From Pseudomicrostroma phylloplanum (Eukaryota > Basidiomycota > Exobasidiomycetes > Microstromatales), in the NCBI GenBank assembly GCA_039545275.1, contig BCHS01000001.1, forward strand, positions 1,814,853 to 1,878,852: a stretch of 64,000 nucleotides of DNA, written 5' to 3'. The notes under the pieces were generated by a model, which searched no databases, was not told the origin of the DNA, and saw only the letters and a list, made by a program, of their open reading frames with translations. The translations under genes and the position numbers were made by a program. Positions within the stretch are counted from its first letter, which is position 1, and each line of letters starts with the position of its first letter. Shown piece by piece: positions 21,737 to 31,931 of the stretch.

Positions 21737-24700
21737 TCACGCCTCATACACCGGCGGCTCATCAGGCACCTCCTCTGCTCCCCCATACATCGGGCGATCT
21801 CCCCTCGCATCATTACCTGGAGGAGGTGAAGAAGGCGGACTGTGCAGCCCCTCCTCTTCTGCATCTCCCACCGCACTGCTCCCTCCTCCTTCCTCGTGAC
21901 TCCTGGGTGGTGGTGACAAGGGAGCGCCAAGCTGGACTCCTCGCGAGCCCGACTGCGAGCGGGAAGACTGTATAGTCATCGATGCAGAGGCCAGAGCGCG
22001 GGCGGGGCGATCGGTGTGGCTATTCGTCTGGTCGACAGTGGAAGCTGAGTTGCTAGGGAAGCCCACCTCTTCGCTAGGAGCTGAAGGTTCGCTCTCCTCC
22101 TCTGCGTGAGCATCAGACCGCTGTCGCTGCAGCTGATCGTGATGATGTGAGTACGCAGGAGGCAGCGCAGCGCCTGTGTCTTGCGTCGAAGTAGCACGGC
22201 TGCGAGCGTCGGACAGTGAGGAAGATCCTGCTCGTGTCGTGGAGTAGGCAGCTGCCAGCCTCGCCTTTTCCTGCTCTGCAGAGGGAAAGCCCGCAGGGCG
22301 GTGGTCGGTAGTGTGCCGAGTGGAGGAGGACGCGCTCGAAGAGGCGACGTTTGGATCATCGATGCTGAGGTAGTGCGGAGGGGTCTGTGGCCTTCGAGGC
22401 GAAAGGGAGGCTCCAGTAGACGGTAGGCTAGGAGGTCGCAGCGCCGATGGAGGCTGAGCATAAGGCGGCGGCTCGATGGGTGTCGCGCTGCTGGTCTGAT
22501 GTTGGTATGCAGAGTGGGCACCAGACTGTCCCTCATCGTTCGGATCACTAGACAGAGGAGGGGGCGGCGTGATCGGCGAGTCGAAAGATTGTACCGACCC
22601 AGCAAGAGGAGAAGAGGCAGAGGAGTCGTATGCTTCTCGAGGGCCAGAGGTGACTCTAGCATGACGTGTCAGATCCAATGAGCCTCGAGTGTGAGGGTAG
22701 CTCACGGTTGCTTCGAAGTCGGGGGGCGGGGATCGGCTTCGAAAGAGGCCTCCTTCGCTTTGACCTGTCCCATTGGTGCCGAGTCCTCTGCGTCGCCTCT
22801 CTCCGACTCCAACACCCTCTATAAAGACTGGCTCCCCGGCGCTTCCCGCGTCACTGTCCCTCTCAGCCCAGGCAGGCGGCGGTTGTGAATCGACATCACC
22901 AGAGCTAGCAGCGCCGTCTCGATGCAGCAATCCGTTAGGAAGGCTCCCATCAACGTGAGCCGAATGAGGTGGGGGAGGTAGCATAGCGTCTTGCTCGCCT
23001 TGACCAGGGAATATCTGAAGGTCGTGCTGAGATTCCTCTAGATTGGGTGGCCGGTCATCCCCTCCATGATCATCAGGCCGCCTCTGTGTAACAAAAGCAG
23101 GATTGCCATTCATCATCGGCATGGCTTCGGATGGTTGTGAGTTTGGTCCATTCAACGAAAGCCGAGGCAATTGTGCGAGTGTATCGGCGAAAGAGTCACT
23201 CGTGTCTTGGAAGTCTTCATAGCCATCGAACTCCTCTGGTTCGCTCTCTTGAGGGATCTGCCGCGCGGTAGGAGGTTTACTGTCTGTGACATCTCCCCCT
23301 CTCGAGAAGTCCTCTTCAGGGCCAATACCTGCGAGACTGGGTAGCACAAAGACCTCTTGCTCAACGACGATGTCCCTTTTCACATTGGGCCCGCTTGCAG
23401 TAGATGAGGTGGGAACACCGTCTACGCTATTGCTCCCCTCGCGCCCGATTGTCTCATTGGGCTGTCCGCCTCGCAGCCTGACGTAGATTCTGACTCGGAA
23501 CTCTACGCTGCTGAGTGCGGTCTGTTGCGTGACACTCTCGCAGCCTCCACCCCCTCCAGTAGTGCCAGACGTCAGCGGGGACAGGCCCGATGGAGGCGCA
23601 TCATGATCGGGAGAGGGATGAGGAAGAGCAGGGGAGCGGAACGGAGGCACCAGAGTGAGGTTCAGGGCTAATGCCTTGCGCATAGAGAAGCGGCAAGCCT
23701 TGCCGCTGTGGGCAAGAACAGTAGTGAAAGAGCCATTTGATGCTGCAGAGGGTCTGACAGACGCGACGGGCTCCGGCGGTATTGTGCTTGATCCACCGGC
23801 TGCTGCTCTGTGTTCAGAAGACGTCAGAGCCAGTTGAGGGGTGGAAGGTCCTCCTGAGTCCTGGTTGTTGTCTGCGTCATCATCTTCATCAGAGTAGAGA
23901 AGCTGGGAATGAGGCTCCCAACCATCAGAAGTGGCATTGTGGTGCACAGTGGGTGTCGTGCGAGTATTAAGGCTCGAAGGGGCTGCTGGCGCTAGCCTGA
24001 AGCTGCCTTTTCCTTTCTCCCTGGATTTCAGCAGGCCGCGGCGAGGGTTCTCGTGACCAGAAGGTCGCTTCTGACTTTCTCGTCTTCCTTGTACGACCCG
24101 AATCAGCTCTGCCTCCACGCTTCGTATCCTCAAACCCTTGTCAACCGCCTTCTCGTCCGGAGGGGGAACCTTGATCTTGATTCTGATAGGATCCGCCCGA
24201 CGGAGAAGAGTCGTCTCCAGAGTGATGTGGACCTTAGTAGGGTCTTCGATTTGCCAGATCTTCGGGCTCTCAGAGAAGCTTCCGGCAGGTATGGACCGAG
24301 GCAGAAGCTGATGAGAGGGTACAGGAGGCGTATATCTGGTGATATGAGTCAAGACGGATGTAGTCACTGGCTCTTGCTCGGCGGCCCAAGGACCAGGCAG
24401 GAGGGTGGCAATAAGGCGATACTCTAGCTTGACGCCTGGCAAGTGTACGCAATGAGGCAGCTCTTCAGGCAGTAGGAACTCGAATGCCATAGTGGAAGGC
24501 GGTCGAGAGGAGCCAATGGCTGTGTCGGAGGAAGATGCAGGAGCATCTGGAGATCGCCAGAGGACGAGTGAGGAATGATGCAGCTGATGTACCGTGGGGA
24601 CCTCGTCCAAGTGCACTGTCTCGGTGGCCAGGAGGTCTATCGTGCACTGTGAGAAGAGGTTTTGCGCTCTCTCCGATGCAAGAGACTCATTCTGCGGGCC

Positions 24701-24997
24701 ATCTTCGTTGCCGCTCCTGTGAGCAGCTGCGTGAGCCCACTTGATCAGGACATCGCCCCTGAGCCAGACATCGAAGCCTCTTCCCTGCAGACCTTGATAC
24801 CCTACTTGGAAGGAGGAATCTTCTGCCCTGGGTACTATGTCGAATTGCAATGCTCCCTCGCCATTCGTCTGAGTGCTGTAGGATGACGAGGCAGCAACAA
24901 GGGGGGAGTATAGGGGAGGTGGCGCTAAGAGTCCGGTGGAGGCAGATGCAGAGGTCGTGAGGGCAGGCGAGGCGGTGGGCTGAGTGCCGCTGGCCAT
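21737..24997 (-). CDS. Arrestin-domain protein with PY motifs (ubiquitin-ligase adaptor type)
   Basis: Single-exon 1086-aa protein. The N-terminal third is arrestin-like. It begins near FDIVPRAEDSSFQVGYQG, has a FEFLLPEELPHCVHLPG segment typical of the arrestin N-lobe, then a C-lobe-like stretch with TKVHITLETTLLRRADPIRI. The second half is Ser/Pro-rich and disordered. It carries several PY motifs (PPPY, PPAY and PPVY, the last three residues from the end) of the kind that recruit Rsp5/Nedd4 HECT ligases. By family knowledge such adaptors steer ubiquitination and endocytosis of plasma-membrane transporters. The cargo is not readable. The start MASGTQPTASPA at 24997 is divergent from ULA1, 300 bases away. 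Confidence 0.88.
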   Translation of the reverse strand: MASGTQPTASPALTTSASASTGLLAPPPLYSPLVAASSSYSTQTNGEGALQFDIVPRAEDSSFQVGYQGLQGRGFDVWLRGDVLIKWAHAAAHRSGNEDGPQNESLASERAQNLFSQCTIDLLATETVHLDEVPTVHQLHHSSLVLWRSPDAPASSSDTAIGSSRPPSTMAFEFLLPEELPHCVHLPGVKLEYRLIATLLPGPWAAEQEPVTTSVLTHITRYTPPVPSHQLLPRSIPAGSFSESPKIWQIEDPTKVHITLETTLLRRADPIRIKIKVPPPDEKAVDKGLRIRSVEAELIRVVQGRRESQKRPSGHENPRRGLLKSREKGKGSFRLAPAAPSSLNTRTTPTVHHNATSDGWEPHSQLLYSDEDDDADNNQDSGGPSTPQLALTSSEHRAAAGGSSTIPPEPVASVRPSAASNGSFTTVLAHSGKACRFSMRKALALNLTLVPPFRSPALPHPSPDHDAPPSGLSPLTSGTTGGGGGCESVTQQTALSSVEFRVRIYVRLRGGQPNETIGREGSNSVDGVPTSSTASGPNVKRDIVVEQEVFVLPSLAGIGPEEDFSRGGDVTDSKPPTARQIPQESEPEEFDGYEDFQDTSDSFADTLAQLPRLSLNGPNSQPSEAMPMMNGNPAFVTQRRPDDHGGDDRPPNLEESQHDLQIFPGQGEQDAMLPPPPHSAHVDGSLPNGLLHRDGAASSGDVDSQPPPAWAERDSDAGSAGEPVFIEGVGVGERRRRGLGTNGTGQSEGGLFRSRSPPPDFEATVSYPHTRGSLDLTRHARVTSGPREAYDSSASSPLAGSVQSFDSPITPPPPLSSDPNDEGQSGAHSAYQHQTSSATPIEPPPYAQPPSALRPPSLPSTGASLSPRRPQTPPHYLSIDDPNVASSSASSSTRHTTDHRPAGFPSAEQEKARLAAAYSTTRAGSSSLSDARSRATSTQDTGAALPPAYSHHHDQLQRQRSDAHAEEESEPSAPSEEVGFPSNSASTVDQTNSHTDRPARALASASMTIQSSRSQSGSRGVQLGAPLSPPPRSHEEGGGSSAVGDAEEEGLHSPPSSPPPGNDARGDRPMYGGAEEVPDEPPVYEA

Positions 24998-25297
24998 GCT
25001 GCCTTCAGACGCTGCGGATATGAGCGATCTGATGCCCCTCGCTGTGAGTGATAGTGAGATGGAATGGTATGGTATGGTAGGATGTCAGGGTCCTTGGCTG
25101 AGTACGATGTCGCTACAAATAGACCCGAGCTGCAATCTTGGCGCTGGGCGTGCGTGTGCTGAGGCCCGTGCTTTTCCTGTCTCCGCCTCGGAAGCTGCGT
25201 CGTCCTCCCTTGACCGCCGTACCAGAAGAGGTTAGACTAATCATCGTCATCATCGCATACAGTCTACTCAGCTCCTGTGCATATAACCGCCTATTTG
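24998..25297. promoter_or_regulatory. Bidirectional promoter, arrestin / ULA1
   Basis: Exactly 300 bases separate two divergent ATGs, so regulatory sequence is probably shared. A CATATAA at about 25281 is too close to the ULA1 ATG to be its normal TATA box. Confidence 0.55.
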
Positions 25298-27945
25298 ATG
25301 TCGCAGAACGAGCCGCAGCAGCAGCAGCCGCAAGTCTCTGCTCTGGAGTCTGATCCCCAGGCTCACGACCAAGCTGACGGTATCGAGGCCATTGGTCAGA
25401 TTGTGGAGGCATCTCGGTAAGAAGGGCATCGCACTTGGTATGCCCCAGCTTGTGCTCACCATTTTCTGACTTCGGTACCTTTGCCGCCTTCACTCACCCT
25501 CTCCAGATCTCGGCCTGATGCTCGCACACAGCGCTACGACAGACAGCTCCGCCTCTGGGCTTCTTCTGGCCAGGCTTCCCTGGAATCAGCTAATGTCCTA
25601 CTCATCGGCGCGACCCACCTAGGCGCTCAGGTGCTCAAGAATCTCATCCTACCAGGTATTGGTAGCTTCACAGTGCTCGATGGACAGAAAGTGGGAGAAT
25701 ATGACATCGGCAACAACTTCTTTGTCGATCCTGCAAGTGAGGGGCAGAGTAGGGCCGAGGAAGTAGCCCGAAACCTGGCAGAGCTCAATCCTAGCGTCAT
25801 CAGCAAAGCCAGAACGGCCGTGAGTACCGAATATGCGCCCGAGGAGTGTCGAAACCACACTCTGCCATGCTAATCCTCACTTTTCGTGAACACCAGGACC
25901 CCTCACAACTCCTCGTACAAGACCCAAGCTACTTCACTTCATTCTCACTAATAATTGCCGCCAATCAGCCGCCTGGCGTTCTCCGCCCACTCGCAGAGCT
26001 GGCATGGGGGCAAGAGAGTGGGACATGTGTGCCATTGATGAGCGTCAGAGGAGCTGGAATGGCTGGCGAGGTCAGAATACAGATCAAAGAAATGGGAGGT
26101 GAGCATAATGTCGGTCCGAAGCGAGTGCAGACCGGCGCAGTTTACACAGTACTACCGGGCTGGTCCTTCCCTTGGCAGTAATCGAGACTCACCCCGCTTC
26201 GACTGTCGATCTGCGGCTCACATCACCGTGGCCGGAGCTCTCCGCCTATGCTGCTGCCTACAACATGGAGGATCGTGATGCCATGGCCCATAGTCACATC
26301 CCTTTCGTGGTCATTTTGCTCAGAGCTCTGGAGAATTGGAAATCACAGGTGAGTAAGAACAAGGTATCGCAAAATAATTCTCAACTCACCAGATGGTACA
26401 ATTCAATGTCTTGTTGTAGCATGGAGGGTCCCTTCCGTCTCCGTCCTCGGATCGAAAGCCGTTCACTGATACCATCAATGCTCTGCGAGACCCCGCAAAT
26501 ATGGACCTAGAGAACTTCGACGAGGCCGTTGCTGCCCTAGGCCAGAATCTATGGCGCCCCGTCAGTGCAGGAAGAAGCATACCCGCAGACATAACAGCTC
26601 TTCTGGATGACTCGAGATGCGACTCGGTAATGTCAAAGGTGAGCAATCATACGCTACTGCGCAGGCACCTAAGGGCAATTCGCTGACGACCTACCGCATC
26701 CCTCTGTCAGTCGACCAACTTTTGGCTGCTGGTACGAGCTTTACGAAGCTTCGTCGCTGCAGCGCCGACGGCTACACCCAGCGGCGGAGGAGGTCTCCTC
26801 CCCCTGGCAGGGTCGTTGCCTGATTTCAAGGCTACGTCGAGCGGCTACGTCGAGATCCAGCGCTTGTACAAGGACAAGGCTCGAAAGGACCTGGGCGGTC
26901 TCAAGGGTCATTTGAGCGCCGTGCTGGAAGACGTTGGACTGCCTGCGAGTGCGATCGGCGATGAGGAGATCGAAAGCTTTGCGAAGCACGCGGGCTTCCT
27001 GAAGTTTGTCAAAGGCAAGAGCTTCAAAGACAGTCTAGAGCAACCTGCCAGAGAGGTATTAGGTGAGTTGAAATGCTGCCCAACGTCCCGGCAGCACGAC
27101 TGAGCGCATCTAACGCCTCGCTGCTCTTCATCAGCTATGGCCTTTATGGATCCTATCAATCCCTCCACCATACAGCATCACGCCGCTTTCCTCGCAGGAG
27201 ACGCCTTCTACAGCAAACATCGCCGCTTCCCAGGCAGCAGCAAAGCATTCTCGGACTCGATTGTTGGCTCATCCTCTGCTGCGTCGTCCTCCAGCAACGG
27301 CAGCTCCGAGGGTGAGAGTTCAGGGAGTTCCAAATTCCGCTCGGCTCCACCTAGAGGCTTCTCCGAGCCAGAAAAGAAGAGGCAGCGGTCCAACTCGCCA
27401 TACACTACCTCCCGAGAGAGCACCGCCCAGGATGACGATGGAGACTCACAGATGAAAGAGAGCGCAAAGGTCAATGGTGGAGATGGAGAGGAAGCTGCCG
27501 TTGATTTCGCGGCCGATGAGGAAGCCTGCTTGAAAGAAGCTCAGTTGGTCATACGCAATTTCGGCATCGAAGACGAAGACCAGGTAGAGGCAGTGGAAGA
27601 CGCCGTCAAGGAGTTGTGAGTCGGTGTATCGCATACGAAAGCTCACATTGAATGTTTGCTGACAGTCTCGCCCTCACTCCCCTTCGATCATTATCCTTAG
27701 CGTACGCTCTGGTCACGGAGATATTGCAAGCACAGCCAGCTTGCTTGGAGGTGTTGCGGCTCAAGAGGCGATCAAGATCATCACCAAGCAGGTGAGTAGC
27801 GCTCGTACTTCCAACGGCCCTTGTTCGAAGCACGTGACTGACCAGAAGTGCCACACTGGTTGCCTTTGCCTTGCAGTACATTCCGCTAGAGGGCACAGCA
27901 GTCTACGATGGCATCAAGCAAGCCATCGGCGCATTCCGTCTGTAG
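25298..27945 (+). CDS. ULA1: NEDD8-activating enzyme E1 regulatory subunit (APP-BP1/ULA1)
   Basis: Partner of UBA3 in the heterodimeric E1 that adenylates NEDD8 for cullin neddylation. Nine exons: 25298-25416, 25507-25819, 25897-26098, 26179-26348, 26420-26638, 26711-27062, 27135-27615, 27701-27791, 27877-27945. All phases agree and give 671 aa. Family signatures are RYDRQLRLWASSGQASLE, NVLLIGATHLGAQVLKNLIL, GNNFFVDP, VIETHPASTVDLRL, IPFVVILLRAL, NFWLLVRALRSFV and the C-terminal GGVAAQEAIKIITKQ...GAFRL. As expected for this subunit there is no catalytic-cysteine domain like that of UBA3. Exon 7 holds a Ser/Glu/Asp-rich insert (about 470-570) absent from the human protein. The intron between 27616 and 27700 uses the second of two nearby acceptors, the only one that keeps the family sequence in frame. 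Confidence 0.95.
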
Positions 27946-28390
27946 ACATCACATCACATTACATCCACCCCGTCTGTCTGTCTCCTGTCAATCGTACTAC
28001 GGGTCCTAGCCACCCTCTGTTTGTCTGCTCCGCGCTGGTGTGTGCTTCGTCGAGTTGCAACTCCGACTGCCGTGACGCGAAGTGGTGGTGTTGCTCCCTC
28101 CCCGTGCGCCTTCAGCTGCGATTTACTCCCGCACCTTGGCGAGAGATCACACCGGTATCACCATCACTATCACTTCATCACCTGTAAAGACCCTCTCCCT
28201 TCTTCTCTCTGAGCGCGAGAGCTCTTCCGAAGTCGCACACTACCGAACATCGCTCGGGAAGGTTTCCTCTCTGAGCCTCGAGCTGCGCTACACCTATCAG
28301 CGAACTACCCGCACCTCGTAGTCTGAGCACACAGGAACGCCCATCATCTCGCTTTACGATTCTTTCTAGCCACATCAGTCTTTTCACATC
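27946..28390. other. Intergenic region, ULA1 3' end and DAD1 promoter
   Basis: CT-rich, no supported gene. The last 60 bases before the ATG at 28391 look like a fungal leader. Confidence 0.5.
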
Positions 28391-29095
28391 ATGTCAAGAG
28401 TCAGTACTTGATGCCAGCTCCAGCATCCCACCGATCGACCGGGAGAATCTGACCCTTCTCCTTCCCACTCCCCTCGCCTTGCCCCAGGATACCGAAACGC
28501 CCTCCCCGCCTCCGCCAGCCATCGCCCAGTCTCAGGGCAATGCTGCAGCTGCAGGAGGATCAGGAGGATCGTCATTCTTCCTGAGAGAGAGGGAGAGACT
28601 CCTAGGAGAGATTGCTGAGGTGAGTCACAGCCATGAGACAGAGGAAGGGCAAGGAGAGATGCTGCTGCGAAGCTCGTGCTTCTGAGCGGGGGCGACGCGT
28701 ATTCACTTTCTTCTCATGTCCCCGCTCGATAGTCCATGGGTCAAATCTTGAACAACAGCAATGCCTTGAACCGCAAGCTAGAAGAGTCCATCCTCGTCGG
28801 GAAGGAATTCGAGCCAGTAGCCGCCCTGTGGGGTCGCTTCGCCTCAAGTATGGCCAGCATGGGCGTCCCTAATCCGCAAGAATACGACGGAGCGGCTGGG
28901 GCTAATGGAGCTGCTGGTGTTGGAGTGGATGAGAATGGTATGGGTGAGGAACAGGGAATGGGTGGAGAGGAGAAGGAGGGATTCAGGAGGAGCGTGCCGG
29001 CTGCTGCTGCTGCTGCTGGAGGGGGAGAGACGATGCCTCAGGGAGTTGCTCCTGGCGGAGGGAGCTGGGTTGCTGCGCCTCCCTCGGGCTCGTAG
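28391..29095 (+). CDS. DAD1: DASH/Dam1 complex subunit DAD1
   Basis: Outer-kinetochore subunit of the ring complex that couples kinetochores to spindle microtubules. The family core spans RERERLLGEIAE and SMGQILNNSNALNRKLEES...VGKEFEPVAALWGRF, split by an intron exactly as shown. Proposed exons are 28391-28399, 28488-28619 and 28733-29095, giving 167 aa. Exon 1 would be a 9-base ATGTCAAGA microexon, because the core frame has no upstream ATG. It joins in phase through a GTCAGT...CCCCAG intron with a CTGAC branch site at about 28449. The core is longer than in yeast because of a C-terminal Gly/Ala/Glu-rich tail. DAD1 identity is secure; the first exon is the uncertain part. Confidence 0.9.
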
Positions 29096-29879
29096 AAGAG
29101 CTTGATGGCTAAAGGCATTCACCCTGGGCTACTATCCATCTAGTCGTTGTAGGACTCTCAGGTCTGGACGACCCCTCGCACCTCTACACTACCCCAGGCC
29201 AAATACCTCCTCCATCAGCAAACCTCAGCGAACACACTTCTCTCCCTTCTCCGGCCTACTCCGCTCCGCCCGCCACAACCGCAAGGGCGCGTCTGTACTA
29301 CTATCTAGTTACCCGGTCACCTGGACTCTCCCTCTGCCTCTGCTTCTCCGACCGTACTCTGCTCGCTCCCTCTCAAGACGGCCTTGTCGATTGGATTGGA
29401 AGGCGAGGAAATTGTATCATCATTTACTATCAAGCTCGCAAAGGCCTTTCTGAGGACTGAGGACTGAGGAACGAGGACCGGAGACGCGGGACGCGGGACG
29501 GCAAGGGGCGCGGGAGGGGACACTGACATTTTCCCCCTTCGCAGACAGCACAAGGAGTCGTACAGCGGGATGCGCAATTCGATCATTCTTGCGGTGCAGG
29601 TGAGTCAGTGAAGGACAGAGTCTGTAGTTGCGGATGCTGACCTTTCAAATTGCATTGCATCACACCCTCTCCCGAATGAGCGCCGGCATGAACAAGAAGG
29701 CGCAAAGGCCGAACGAACCGTGGCCGTACATTCGAGCTCAGCGTCACTCGGCTGTACATTTGGCTCTGCTCCGATTCATCAGCTGCGTCTCTCGCGAAGG
29801 ATCCTCACTCAAGATGGACAGACGACGAGCAAAAGGGAGAGACAGAAACTGGATCCTATCACACCGAGACAAAGGAACT
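29096..29879. other. Gene-poor stretch with unexplained open frames
   Basis: A plus frame is open from 29142 to 29454 without an ATG, bounded by a CTAG-type acceptor. On the minus strand an 89-codon frame (29317-29586) starts with a true ATG. A short plus segment ending near 29600 has a good CAG acceptor (29544) and a GTGAGT donor. None makes a recognisable protein. They could be remains of a gene. Confidence 0.4.
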
Positions 29880-30130
29880 ACGAGAACTAGATAAAAGGGG
29901 ACTACGAGAACTAGATAAAAGGGACTACGAAACCTAGATAAAAGGGACTACAAAGCTAGATAAAGGATAGGGGTAGATAATGGATAGGGATACATAAAGG
30001 ATAGGGGTAGATAATGGATAGGGATACATAAAGGATCGGGGTAGATAAAGGATAGGGGTAGATAATGGATAAGGATAGATACAAGAACTGGATACATGGA
30101 GGATAGGGGTAGATAAAGGACTAGATACAA
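29880..30130. repeat. AT-rich minisatellite (GATA-type, irregular)
   Basis: About 250 bases of imperfect tandem units built on 'agataaaaggg', 'ggataggggtagata' and 'atggatagggataca'. Units drift from a 23-27-base type with 'actacgagaact' at the left to shorter types on the right. It is AT-rich and purine-rich in an otherwise GC-rich region. Confidence 0.85.
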
Positions 30131-30384
30131 CCACGACCTAAGGGAAGACGGCGACGGGCCGACTCCCCTTCTTCCAACCTTCCACTGACTAGGGAAGAGT
30201 TGGGAACTCGCCTGCAAAAAAACCTCTCCGTGACTTGGAGTAGGAAAAGCTGGCGAGCTCTTCGACGAGGGTAGAGGCCCACAGACGCTGCCCTGTCGGT
30301 CCCACCTGCCCTGGACGCCCCGCTTCCGACCCCTTCGGGGCCCCGCTCCCACCACCTCCCGTGCTCGCCAGCACCAGGAGTCCC

Positions 30385-30486
30385 GTGCTATCGGCATTCG
30401 GCCAGCACCTAGAGTCCCGTGCTATCGGCAGTCGGCCAGCACCTAAGAGTCCGTGCTATCGGCAGTCGGCCAGCACCTAAGAGAGA
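30385..30486. repeat. 34-bp tandem repeat, three copies
   Basis: Units start with 'gtgctatcgg' at 30385, 30419 and 30453. Each carries 'cggccagcacct'. Copies differ by a few bases. A diverged partial unit precedes them (30361-30384). Confidence 0.85.
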
Positions 30487-31044
30487 CTGTAGAGTCGTCG
30501 TCGAGCAAAGATTGATGGCGAAGACACCGAAGACGGTGTATCTTCCTGCCCTCCTATGGGGAAACGTCCGTTGGTGTTGCTAGGAGGAGCACCGATGCCT
30601 CCAGCGGCCCGTCGCCGCGTAGATCTGGCCCTGGACGCCCGTCGAAGAGCACAGAGGAATGCTGGTAGCGGCCGACGAGCACAATGCACAGGGGCACCAA
30701 CGCTAGAAGCCGAACGGGAGCACCCCATCCTGCACCGTGGAGCCACCAAAACGACACGATCGACCAAGCAGCCAACCATGGTGGCCAGCCATGGGGCGCT
30801 CAGGACGATTGCAGCCGGGGTGGAACCACCGCACAGGAAGAGACACCCCACATCTCGGCCCCGCTCCATCGTCATCCGCGCTGGCACCAGTGGTAATGAT
30901 CATGCTCATCCCGGCGCTGAGCAAGATTGATACCACTGAGAAACCAACGACCAACGGTGTGGAGCTAAGGTTGCACCTCGGTCTAGACCTCCCGTACAAT
31001 GGCGACCTCGACGACACCACTCCAAGATCGACGCAGCCAGCTTG
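30487..31044. other. Unassigned spacer between repeat arrays
   Basis: Carries a 124-codon plus frame (30556-30930, true ATG, Arg/Ala-rich, starts MGKRPLVLLGGAPMPPAARR) with no recognised domain. Its composition looks like non-coding GC-rich DNA or element debris. No confident gene. Confidence 0.35.
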
Positions 31045-31560
31045 GCGCGCGTAATCTCGGCTGGTACCGCTGGGGAGCACCATAGCACCCTCCAAAGCTA
31101 CCATTCCGAGACCGTATGCAGCCATCTCGGCGCGCGTAATCTCGGCTGGTAACAATGAAGAGCACCCTGGCACACACCCAACGCTTCCACTCCGGGACCG
31201 GATGCAGCCATTGACGCACGTTATCTCGGGCTGGTAGCTTCGAGGTGTGCCGTGGTAACCTCCAACGCTGCCACTCCAAGACCGATGCAGCCATTGCGGC
31301 GCGCGTAATCTCGGTTGGTAGCGTTGAAAAGCACCACAGAACACCCCAAAGCCACCGCTCCAAGACCGTAGGCAGTCTTTGCGGCGCGCGTAATCCCGGC
31401 TGGTAGCATCGAAGAGCACCGTGGCACCCACCCCAAAGCTACTACTCCGAGACCGGTGCAGCCATTTCGGCGCGCGTATTCTCGGTCGGTAGCATTGGGG
31501 AGGCACCACGGCACACCTCGAAGGTACCGCTCCAAGACCGAAGGCAGCCATTGCGGCGCG
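31045..31560. repeat. ~85-bp tandem satellite, six to seven units
   Basis: The anchor 'gtaatctcgg' (with variants) recurs at 31051, 31136, 31220, 31305, 31390 and 31476, with a partial copy at about 31561. Spacings are 85, 84, 85, 85, 86 and 85. Each unit also holds 'agcacc..ggcac', 'ccaaagct' and 'gaccg.t.gcagccat'. Units differ at perhaps 15-25% of positions, so the array is old. The period is not a multiple of three. Confidence 0.9.
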
Positions 31561-31931
31561 GACGAATCAAGGAGCATTGCCATCGAAGAAACCATTGTAC
31601 AAGGTGGCAGAGGTAAAGGCACAACCCGCGTTGTTGTCTTATACATCGGCACCGTCGACTATTCCCAAACAAAACCTTCTGCACCCATCGAAGACGAACA
31701 GGAAAGCAAAACTACGAAGCTAAAGGGCACTGGTACTCACGGTAGTCTTCCTCACCGACCCGAGCGTCGAGAGGCTCGCGTGAACAAGCATCGAGGCTCT
31801 AGCTGGAAGTGCCGGGTCCTGGACGGGAGGTATTGCAGGCAATGGTAGGTTCCAAGGTGCTCGGAGACGTTGTGACTTGCAGCAGCCTCGAGGCTTGCTT
31901 TCTCTACGTCAGGGAGGCCAAGGGGGGCGAT
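31561..31931. other. Flank of satellite array
   Basis: A plus frame continues from the array to 31848 and encodes a basic protein-like stretch (TTRVVVLYIGTVDYSQ). It may be debris of a mobile element, but no element domain can be identified. The 3' end of the minus-strand gene at 31932 also lies here. Confidence 0.35.

Noticed and set aside
30703..31551. 282-codon minus frame across the satellite array
   Set aside because: Its sequence only reflects the 85-bp repeat read in shifting frames; the period is not a multiple of three and no domain appears.
31045..31560. CRISPR-like array
   Set aside because: Units are contiguous and diverged along their whole length, without constant repeats and unique spacers, and the genome is eukaryotic.
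29880..31931. Transposon or retroelement
   Set aside because: No terminal repeats, target duplications, transposase, integrase or reverse-transcriptase motifs could be found.
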